A stretch of 9,946 nt of DNA from PNAI01 sp964575715 (GTDB lineage Bacteria > Pseudomonadota > Alphaproteobacteria > Rhizobiales > Xanthobacteraceae). Where the stretch lies: NCBI GenBank assembly GCA_964575715.1, contig CAZNSG010000005.1, forward strand, positions 1 through 9,946, read 5' to 3'. A program made the translations under genes and the position numbers. The notes beneath the pieces were generated by a model, which saw only the letters and a list, made by a program, of their open reading frames with translations, did not search any database and had not been told where the DNA came from. Below, piece after piece: positions 1 to 5,052 of this stretch. How positions within the stretch are numbered: position 1 is the first letter of the stretch; every line of letters starts with the position of its first letter.

Positions 1-139
1 TGGTTGCCAGGGAGACCGATCGGCTGATTCGACTGTCGACGGGAGCGCGCTCTACGCCGCCATCACCTGCTGTCCGCAATCACCGGATTGCTGTCCGCCT
101 TGCGCTGGAATCAGTGTCCGCGTTGCACCGGATTCCGCA
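1..139. mobile_element. Probable terminal segment of an IS21-family insertion sequence
   Basis: The heptamer TGTCCGC occurs at 71-77, 92-98 and 115-121. Each copy is followed by a CCGGATT- or TGGAAT-like block, so the segment consists of direct repeats about 21-23 bp apart that finish with GGATTCCGCA at 130-139. Multiple short repeats inside the termini and a TG...CA outer boundary are known hallmarks of IS21-family ends. I infer that this is one end of such an element and that it continues left of the window. No istA or istB coding sequence can be read here, and the first ~65 bases show nothing I recognise. The segment lies directly against the broken transposase at 143, which fits insertion into that gene. 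It could also be another element with reiterated ends. Confidence 0.45.
71..139 (+). repeat. Three ~22-bp imperfect direct repeats
   Basis: Unit starts are at 71, 92 and 115, each beginning TGTCCGC. The 9-mer CACCGGATT occurs at 81-89 and 126-134, and the middle unit carries the variant GCTGGAAT. The extended match TGCTGTCCGC is identical at 68-77 and 89-98. In IS21-type elements such repeats are transposase binding sites, and I infer the same role here. Confidence 0.7.
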
Positions 140-142
140 GCC

Positions 143-703
143 ATGACCGGCAAGAACGGTGCCCCAATGGGCGGCAGTGGCAATATCGTGCAAGCCGACG
201 AAACCTATTACGGCAACACCAGCAAGCGCGCGAAACACTACAAAAAGGGTCATAGCCAAAAGTCAGGTGTGCTTGCCCTTATCGATCAGGGCACCGGCGA
301 GGTCCGCGCCTTTAACGTAAAGAACGCACACGCCGCTAACGTCCGCGAAATCCTCGTGAAGCACGCCAGCCGCCGTTCAACACTCGTAACGGATGAAAGC
401 CGCCTCTACACCTATACCGGCAAGGAATACGCCGCCCATCAAACCGTGACCCATACCGGCGGCGAATACGTCAACAAGGACGGCTTCACCATAAACAACG
501 TCGAAAACTTCTTCGGCGTGTTCAAAAAGGGCATGGTCGGCGTTTATCACTTCTGCCGTGAACAGCACTTGCAGCGCTACTTGAACGAATTCAGCTTCCG
601 CTATTCAAACCGCTCCGGCCTTGGCGTCGGCGACGTTGAGCGCGCGGCACTCGCCTTGAAGGGCATCGAGGGCAGGCGCCTCACGTATCGACGGCCTGAC
701 TAA
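143..703 (+). pseudogene. IS1595/ISXO2-like DDE transposase, N-terminally truncated
   Basis: This is the catalytic half of an IS1595-family (ISXO2-like) transposase, which moves DNA by cut and paste with a DDE active site. From the ATG at 143, residue 18 begins ADETYYG (first acidic residue). VTDES near residue 82 holds the second. Residues ~117-158 carry the typical C-terminal block with NNVENFFGVFKKGMVGVY followed by NEFSFRYSNR. Family members are normally about 300 residues, with an N-terminal zinc ribbon and helix-turn-helix. Here only 186 residues remain and neither domain is present. The reading frame stays open upstream to base 2, but the translated residues are Cys/Pro-rich and do not resemble the family. 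The ATG at 143 is therefore probably an internal Met left by the break at ~140, next to the putative IS21 end. I consider it a non-functional remnant. Its downstream terminal inverted repeat could not be placed with confidence. Confidence 0.88.
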
Positions 704-781
704 AATCAGGAACAAGCGCCAGTTCCGCGCTCGTTTTCTAACGTGGAAAGCGCGCAAAAACCGACTCGACTCAAAATAGCA

Positions 782-1080
782 ATCGGCCCACCATTTCAAT
801 AACTGCGGCCCCGATTCGCACCGCACTCGCAATGCGGCCAGTAGGATCGGATACCCCGCAGCCCATGCCGAAAGACGACGGCCACCGGACCCACTCAAAC
901 TGGGGATGGACCGTGCAAATCTCTCGGAGCGACATGGGGCCACCAACGGCGGTTCTAGAGCATTTTCCGGAAAAGTGGACACCGGTTTTCCGCAGAAAAT
1001 GCGACCAAATAAGGAATCTAGAGCGCGTTTCCGATTCAACCTAATCGGAATGCGCTCTAGAACGCCAATGGTGGGCCGAT
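782..1080. repeat. 299-bp segment bounded by a perfect 14-bp inverted repeat
   Basis: ATCGGCCCACCATT at 782-795 is the exact reverse complement of AATGGTGGGCCGAT at 1067-1080. A 14-bp perfect match in inverted orientation within a few hundred bases is unlikely by chance. The arms sit ~80 bp after the transposase stop and just outside the 954-1061 repeat. They could be ends of a non-autonomous element, or the right end of the transposase-bearing element together with an end of an adjacent related one. No target-site duplication was identified. Confidence 0.5.
954..1061. repeat. 108-bp two-hairpin palindromic intergenic repeat
   Basis: The unit begins TCTAGAG (954-960) and ends CTCTAGA (1055-1061). 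The left half folds as nested dyads: GCATTTTC 960-967 with GAAAATGC 995-1002, and CGGAAAA 968-974 with TTTTCCG 986-992. The right half pairs CTAGAGCGC/TTCCGATT (1018-1036) with AATCGGAA/GCGCTCTAG (1043-1060), with one small bulge. I recall near-identical sequences scattered in intergenic regions of Bradyrhizobium, Rhodopseudomonas and Methylobacterium relatives. I infer it is one copy of that dispersed repeat. Confidence 0.75.
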
Positions 1081-1166
1081 GCACCCGTGAACGGCGGCTT
1101 ATCCGTTCGGCGGGACGTTCACGCAACCCCTTTAGGGTCGCGCGCGCGTGACCCGAGGGCTTCTTA

Positions 1167-1253
1167 ATGAAACCTCGGATCACAGTCACGGTAAAAGTCG
1201 ATGTCGCGGCGATCCTAACTCGGCTTGCTGCGATTATCGCGCTTCTGGCGTGA
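1167..1253 (+). CDS. Putative 28-residue small protein with hydrophobic C-terminal half
   Basis: The ATG at 1167 is preceded by GAGG at 1155-1158, an 8-nt spacing, which is a good Shine-Dalgarno site. The stop TGA is at 1251-1253, and a GC-rich terminator-like hairpin begins 7 nt later. The peptide starts MKPRITVTVKVD and continues with a run of Ala, Ile and Leu (residues ~13-28) broken by one Thr-Arg pair, so it could be a short membrane-associated or amphipathic helix. I do not recognise a family or function. Its last 39 nt overlap the 3' end of the opposing gene at 1215-1511. Ribosome site, tiny frame and terminator are right for a real small gene, but chance cannot be excluded at this length. 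Confidence 0.4.
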   Translation: MKPRITVTVKVDVAAILTRLAAIIALLA

Positions 1254-1511
1254 CAAAGGGCGGGGCTTCGCTTCGGCGCGGCCCCGTTTCTTTCCAAGCT
1301 TCATTTCCGAATGAAGCTTGGGCGGCGCGCTCAATAGATTGCCGAGCACGCGCTTAAATTCAGGGTCTTTCGTCGGATCGGATTTTGCCATGGCGCTATA
1401 AACCCGCTCTGCCAAAAACTCGGAAGAAACAACGCCATAAAGCTCCTGGATCACAGAAGCGCCAGCCTCGCGCATCCCAGCCGTAACCTTCTGACTATAA
1501 TTGCCACTCAT
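1215..1511 (-). CDS. Hypothetical protein with basic C-terminal tail, 98 aa
   Basis: I do not recognise a named family. From the start at 1511 the protein begins MSGNYSQKVTAGMREAG. It is helix-favouring to about residue 62 (regular Ala, Glu, Leu, Val), then has a Lys/Arg/Pro-rich tail (71-98) with no predicted structure. Such a tail would suit nucleic-acid contact, but that is inference. An in-frame ATG at 1544 would add 11 residues rich in Cys and aromatics. I prefer 1511 because the extra residues look unlike the rest, although neither start has a clear ribosome site. The gene lies next to transposase remnants, so it may be a passenger or accessory gene of a mobile element. Its 3' end overlaps the opposing small ORF and the hairpins at 1261-1321. 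The tail encoded there could be a run-on beyond the original stop. Confidence 0.55.
   Translation of the reverse strand: MSGNYSQKVTAGMREAGASVIQELYGVVSSEFLAERVYSAMAKSDPTKDPEFKRVLGNLLSAPPKLHSEMKLGKKRGRAEAKPRPLSRQKRDNRSKPS
1261..1293 (+). terminator. Candidate intrinsic terminator after the small ORF
   Basis: CGGGGC at 1261-1266 pairs with GCCCCG at 1281-1286, with a GC-rich loop, followed by the T-rich tract TTTCTTT (1287-1293). It starts 7 nt after the stop at 1253. The same bases lie inside the minus-strand gene 1215-1511, in which orientation no T tract follows. Confidence 0.45.
1294..1321. repeat. Perfect 12-bp stem, 4-nt loop palindrome inside a coding region
   Basis: CCAAGCTTCATT (1294-1305) and AATGAAGCTTGG (1310-1321) are exact reverse complements around the loop TCCG. 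It lies inside the minus-strand hypothetical gene, where it encodes the stretch around PKLHSEMKLG. No T tract follows on either strand, so it is a strong hairpin rather than a standard terminator. Confidence 0.75.
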
Positions 1512-2056
1512 TTGCCAATATCTATGTTGGCACTTACATCCCATCCTTAGCTAAAGTCGCCACCCTGTCACAGTAATTTACCGATAGGTGGCTAATTATG
1601 CTAAGTTAAGTATATAAATGCGATAATATTCCATTACCCTGCTCACCGAGGGCGTCATCATGAGACGTCGTGCTGGCGGAGCGGGGTGCGCTCCATTCCC
1701 TTTTTGGAGGGACGGAAAAAGGGACGGGCGCATCCGGCGCCGGCATAAAAATACGGGGAGCGGAGCTTTGGTTTTTCAGGAATCAGAAATCACATGTCAG
1801 TGGTCAGATGAAAATTGTGCACGCACAACAAGCTCACTTCCCCTCGCCCCTTGCGGGAGAGGGTGGCGAGTGCGGAGCGAGAGCGAAGCACGAGCCGGGT
1901 GAGGGGTTGGCTTCGAAAGAAATTTCTTGCGAAAAAAAACCCCTCACCCGCCTCGCTCACTGCGTTCGCTCGGCACCCTCTCCCGCAAGGGGGGAGGGGA
2001 AAGAATCTGCGGGAGAGGGCGAAGGAGATTCCTTTCAGAACGGCGGTGTATTCCGC
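1512..2056. other. AT-rich then repeat-filled intergenic stretch
   Basis: Bases ~1545-1635 are markedly AT-rich for this window. They hold a small dyad, GCCACC 1559-1564 with GGTGGC 1587-1592, in a likely upstream region for the minus-strand gene ending at 1215. Bases ~1660-1810 contain a 9-bp hairpin (TCCCTTTTT 1697-1705 with AAAAAGGGA 1716-1724) and the palindrome CCGGCGCCGG at 1734-1743. From ~1838 a long inverted repeat takes over. The 80-codon plus-strand frame starting at 1660 has a GAGG-like site but its last third is made of the repeat, so I did not call it as a gene. Confidence 0.5.
1838..2002. repeat. Long imperfect inverted repeat with ~65-70-bp arms
   Basis: The left arm (~1838-1908) and right arm (~1938-2002) pair around a ~29-bp A-rich spacer. 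Perfect blocks are CCCCTTGCGGGAGAGGGTG 1847-1865 with its complement at 1974-1992 (19 bp), and CGGGTGAGGGGTT 1896-1908 with its complement at 1938-1950 (13 bp). The middle of the arms has diverged. I recall sequences of this type (CCCTCTCCCGCAAGGGG ... CCCCTCACCC) as high-copy intergenic repeats in Bradyrhizobium-like genomes. It lies ~55 bp beyond the amidohydrolase stop, so the RNA hairpin could end or protect the minus-strand operon transcript. Confidence 0.8.
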
Positions 2057-3274
2057 TCACGCCACCTTGGCAAGCTTGTGCGCGCCGAGATCGAGCTTGA
2101 ACAGTTTGATCGCGTTGCCGCCGAGGATGTTGCGCTTGGCGCGATCGTCGAGGAACGGCAGATCGTAGATCGTGCTCGGCAGGTCGAAGTCCCAGTGCGG
2201 ATAGTCGGACGAGTACAACAATTGGCTCTCCGCCTTGATGCACTTGAAGGTCGCCTGCAACAAGCTCATGTCGCGCGGAATCTCCATGGGCTGCGAGGTG
2301 TAGAACATCTCGGTGATGTATTCGCCCGGCAGGCGCTTGAGCGCCGGGCACTCGGACGAACGCATCATGTATTCGTTGTCAAGCCGCTGAATCATGAAGG
2401 GGAGCCACGCCAGCCCGCTTTCGAGCCAGATCACCTTGAGCTTGGGAAAGCGCTCCGGGATGCCGTTGAGCACCCAGTTCGTCAGGTGCACCATGTTGTA
2501 GAACACAAAGCCGATGGCGTGCACGGCGATGAACTTGTTCAGCATGGTCATCGATTGTTCGTTCCAATTGTAGCCGGCATGGAACGCCAGCGGCAGGTTG
2601 CGCTCTTCGAGCGCGGCGTAGATCTTCATGTAGGAATTGTGATGCACCGGGCGGTAGCGCGCCGAGGTCACCATGAATCCGGCCACGCCCTTTTTGCCGG
2701 CGAACTCCTTGACCATGCGCAAGCTCGCCTCCGCATCGTTGAACGGCAAGTAGAGCATGGAGCGGATGCGCGGCTCCGCGGCGAGCACGCGCTCGCACAG
2801 CCAGCGGTTATAGGCCCAGGCGAGCGCCACTTCGGCCTCGACCTGCGGGTGCAGTCCGAGCTGCAGCATGGGCGAGGGGAACAGCACCGCCACGTCCACG
2901 CCCATGGCGTCCATCCAGCGCCTTGTCAGCGAGACATCGCGATGCACGCCCGGCTCGGGCTGCTCGATGCGGCGCAGCGGATAGCGCGTGACGCGCCCGC
3001 CCATGTCCTGATAGCCGACGCCGCCCGGCATCACGCCGACGCCCTTGGAATTGCCGGCGTTGGCCGATTGCGCGAGCTGGCGCAACACCGGATCGGGCAT
3101 GTATTCGAGAATCTCGTTGAACGACTCCAGTTCGTAATGGTGCGAATCGACATCGACGATGGGGAAATTCTTGTAGCCGCGGTCCTTGGCCTGCTGCGCC
3201 GCGTGCGCAAGCATTTTTCCGGAGTCGAATTCCTCGACCTGCATGCGGCGATTTTCGCTGAGCGGCATTTCCAT
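2057..3274 (-). CDS. Amidohydrolase-2 family metal-dependent hydrolase/decarboxylase
   Basis: A 405-residue TIM-barrel metalloenzyme of the amidohydrolase-2 family (Pfam PF04909), relatives of ACMSD and gamma-resorcylate decarboxylase that cleave or decarboxylate aromatic and keto acids. Strand-1 motif DVDSHHYE is at residues 41-48, with D43 and H45 as likely metal ligands; the pattern is DxDxHxxE rather than HxH. FHAGY places H232 on a later strand, H263 and the ESGLAW block (285-290) follow, and SSDYPHWD (355-362) supplies the C-terminal Asp D357. The length is normal and no signal peptide is visible, so it is probably cytoplasmic. The substrate cannot be read from sequence. The start could also be Met3, since the ribosome site is weak. 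It is last in the minus-strand cluster, 27 nt after the Rieske gene, and the 14-mer AAAGAAAGATCGAG precedes both genes. Translational coupling with the Rieske gene is likely. Confidence 0.88.
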   Translation of the reverse strand: MEMPLSENRRMQVEEFDSGKMLAHAAQQAKDRGYKNFPIVDVDSHHYELESFNEILEYMPDPVLRQLAQSANAGNSKGVGVMPGGVGYQDMGGRVTRYPLRRIEQPEPGVHRDVSLTRRWMDAMGVDVAVLFPSPMLQLGLHPQVEAEVALAWAYNRWLCERVLAAEPRIRSMLYLPFNDAEASLRMVKEFAGKKGVAGFMVTSARYRPVHHNSYMKIYAALEERNLPLAFHAGYNWNEQSMTMLNKFIAVHAIGFVFYNMVHLTNWVLNGIPERFPKLKVIWLESGLAWLPFMIQRLDNEYMMRSSECPALKRLPGEYITEMFYTSQPMEIPRDMSLLQATFKCIKAESQLLYSSDYPHWDFDLPSTIYDLPFLDDRAKRNILGGNAIKLFKLDLGAHKLAKVA

Positions 3275-3301
3275 GGCTCGATCTTTCTTTTGCGCGCGCC
3301 T

Positions 3302-3667
3302 TCAAACGGCGACGTAAATCTCTTCGCCGCGGCGCACCACGTTGTAGCTGCGCAGCCGCAGCCGGCGATCGGCCGCGCATTCGCCGGTCTTGATGTCGTA
3401 TTCGTAGCCATGCCAGGGACAGACAAAATGCACCTTGTCGTCGGAAAATTTCTGCCCGACCCAGGTGCGGTCGGGTCCCAGCACGTCTTCGACCTTGTGC
3501 ATGATCAGGCCCTCGCAGGCCGGCCCGCCCTGATGCAGGCACATGTTGGCATAGGCGTAGAATTGGCCCTGCCAGTGGAATACGCCGATTTCATGCGCGC
3601 CGCTCCTGACGATGCGCCGTTCGCCGTCGGGGAATTCCGCGAGCTTGGCGACAAAAACCTCGGTCAT
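3302..3667 (-). CDS. Rieske [2Fe-2S] ferredoxin-like protein
   Basis: A 121-residue single-domain Rieske protein. The cluster ligands are visible as CLH (C43, H45) and CPWH (C83, H86), followed by GYEYD and TGEC, as in ring-hydroxylating oxygenase ferredoxins and the nitrite-reductase small subunit. The spacing between the motifs is about 37 residues, longer than the ~15-20 usual for biphenyl-dioxygenase-type ferredoxins. The insert (about 50-80) contains an extra Cys at 51. It should carry one electron at a time to an oxygenase or other partner in the cytoplasm. No signal or Tat peptide is seen and no oxygenase large subunit or reductase is encoded in the window. GAGGA lies ~10 nt before the ATG at 3667. 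It sits 78 nt after the methyltransferase and 27 nt before the amidohydrolase, with which it probably forms a functional pair. Confidence 0.92.
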   Translation of the reverse strand: MTEVFVAKLAEFPDGERRIVRSGAHEIGVFHWQGQFYAYANMCLHQGGPACEGLIMHKVEDVLGPDRTWVGQKFSDDKVHFVCPWHGYEYDIKTGECAADRRLRLRSYNVVRRGEEIYVAV

Positions 3668-3694
3668 CTAAGCGCTTTCCTCGATCTTTCTTTA

Positions 3695-3715
3695 CCTCCC
3701 CCTTTCAAGGGGAGG
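3695..3715. repeat. Short GC-rich hairpin between methyltransferase and Rieske genes
   Basis: CCTCCCC at 3695-3701 pairs with GGGGAGG at 3709-3715 across a 7-nt loop. It occupies the 78-nt gap and has the look of the short CCTCCCC...GGGGAGG repeats common in this bacterial group. On the minus strand it is followed by an A-rich stretch, not a T run, so classical termination is doubtful. It could stabilise the upstream message or lower expression of the two downstream genes. Confidence 0.6.
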
Positions 3716-3745
3716 GAACGTTTGCTGCACCATCGCGCCAAAGCG

Positions 3746-5032
3746 TTAAAGCGCGCGCGGCACGGGCAGCGGCGTGACCAGCATGCCGCGATAGCCCTTT
3801 TGCCGCAACTTCGGCGCCAGTTCGTCGGCGATGTGCCAGGAGAAAATGATGGCGCAATCGGGCTGGTCCTCGAACATCTTGCTTTCTTCGACCACCGGGA
3901 TGAGCGTGCCGGGCATGCACTTGCCGATTTTAAGCGAACCCGTGATCTCGCACACGTAGTCGACGATCGCCTCGTCGAGGCCGACATAATTGACCAGCGT
4001 GGAGGCGCGCGAGGGCGCGCTGATGCCGCAGATGCGGCCGCCTTTTTCCTTGATGTCGCGCACGAGCGCGAGCAATCGCAGCTTCGAGAGCATCACATCA
4101 TCGCGGAACGTGGCGAGGCGCTTGCGCATGGCGTCGCCGCGCGGCTCGGCCGCGATCATCTGTTTGACGCTCGGTTGTACGGGGCGCGTGCCGCGTCGCG
4201 CCGCATAGACGCGGATCGAGCCGCCGTGGGTGGGAATCGGACGGGCGTGAAAGACCTCCAGGCCATGCATGGCAAGCAGATGCGCCAGGCTGCCGACCGA
4301 GTAATAGCGCAGGTGCTCGTGATAAATGGTGTCGTATTGCAGCCGGTCGAGCAGGCCGATGAGATAATGCGATTCCGAGATGAATACGCCGTCGGCGCCA
4401 AGCAGCTCCAGAATGCCCTCGACGATGGCGTGAATATCCTCAATGTGCGCAAAGCAATTCGCCGCCGTCACCACCTTGGCCACGCCGTGCTTGTGCTTGA
4501 CCTCGCGCGCGACTTCTTTGCTGAAGTAGCGCTGCAGCGTCGGGATGCCGCGCGCGTTGGCGATTTTGGCAACGTCGGTCGGCTCGATGCCGAGGATGCG
4601 GTGGCCGCCCTGCTGGAAGTTCGCGATCAGCGTGCCGTCGTTCGAGCCGATGTCGATGGCGAGATCGTCCTTGCCGAGTTCCAGCATCTTCGCGGACTCG
4701 GCATAAAGCTCGGCAAAATTATCACGCAGAATTTTGGTCATGCCGCTGGTGTAGGGATATTCGGGCGGAAAAATAATGACCGGATCGACCGCCAGGCCGA
4801 GCTGCACCAGCTCGCACTGGCCGCAATAGAGCAGGGTGGTCGGAAACCATGGCTGCTGCCGCGGCACCTGTCCGACTGGCACCATCTGATTCACCGGCGG
4901 CATATAGCCGAGCGAGAGAACGGTTTCGAGCCGGTCGTGACCGCAGACTTGGCAGCATTCGACCGGGACGCTGGCCCCGCTGCCGGCGGCGCGGGCGACT
5001 CTTGTGGGGAACACGCGGGGGTTCTGGCTCAT
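3746..5032 (-). CDS. SAM-dependent sugar C-methyltransferase (three-domain type)
   Basis: A 428-residue class I methyltransferase of the NDP-sugar C-3 methyltransferase type (TylC3/NovU/TcaB9-like), which methylates 4-keto-6-deoxysugar nucleotides. Order of domains: an N-terminal zinc-binding region with CQVCG (C27, C30) and YCGQC (C70, C73); a central Rossmann domain with the SAM loop IDIGSNDGTL (126-135) and IEPTD (149-153); the active-site signature YHEHLRYYS (237-245); and a C-terminal domain with GGRICGISAPSR (331-342), matching the PF08421, PF13489 and PF08484 layout. The frame is open further upstream, to a Met at 5173. That would overlap the epimerase by over 100 nt with atypical residues, so I chose the Met at 5032, leaving a 20-nt gap. 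No strong ribosome site is seen. It lies directly downstream of the epimerase and is probably co-transcribed and translationally coupled. Several aromatic-amine and polysaccharide clusters use the same fold, so the exact acceptor is uncertain. Confidence 0.9.
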   Translation of the reverse strand: MSQNPRVFPTRVARAAGSGASVPVECCQVCGHDRLETVLSLGYMPPVNQMVPVGQVPRQQPWFPTTLLYCGQCELVQLGLAVDPVIIFPPEYPYTSGMTKILRDNFAELYAESAKMLELGKDDLAIDIGSNDGTLIANFQQGGHRILGIEPTDVAKIANARGIPTLQRYFSKEVAREVKHKHGVAKVVTAANCFAHIEDIHAIVEGILELLGADGVFISESHYLIGLLDRLQYDTIYHEHLRYYSVGSLAHLLAMHGLEVFHARPIPTHGGSIRVYAARRGTRPVQPSVKQMIAAEPRGDAMRKRLATFRDDVMLSKLRLLALVRDIKEKGGRICGISAPSRASTLVNYVGLDEAIVDYVCEITGSLKIGKCMPGTLIPVVEESKMFEDQPDCAIIFSWHIADELAPKLRQKGYRGMLVTPLPVPRAL

Positions 5033-5052
5033 TGGCCAAGTGATGCAATGGA

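Larger units (their letters stand above)
704..1166. other. Gene-free stretch holding two nested repeat structures
   Basis: I see no convincing gene here. Longer open frames on both strands run straight through the palindromic repeat at 954-1061 and have arginine/serine-rich translations without domain features. The stretch contains a 14-bp inverted repeat (782-795 with 1067-1080) and the two-hairpin repeat inside it. The first ~80 bases after the transposase stop probably include the right end of that element, but I cannot define it. Confidence 0.55.

Noticed and set aside
605..1297. 230-codon minus-strand frame
   Set aside because: It runs through the transposase 3' end, the dispersed palindromic repeat and the small ORF. 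The residues look like translated repeat and no ribosome site is evident.
1660..1902. 80-codon plus-strand frame with a GAGG-like site 8 nt before the ATG
   Set aside because: Its last third is translated inverted-repeat sequence and the remainder is Arg/Gly-rich without structure. A short real gene cannot be fully excluded.
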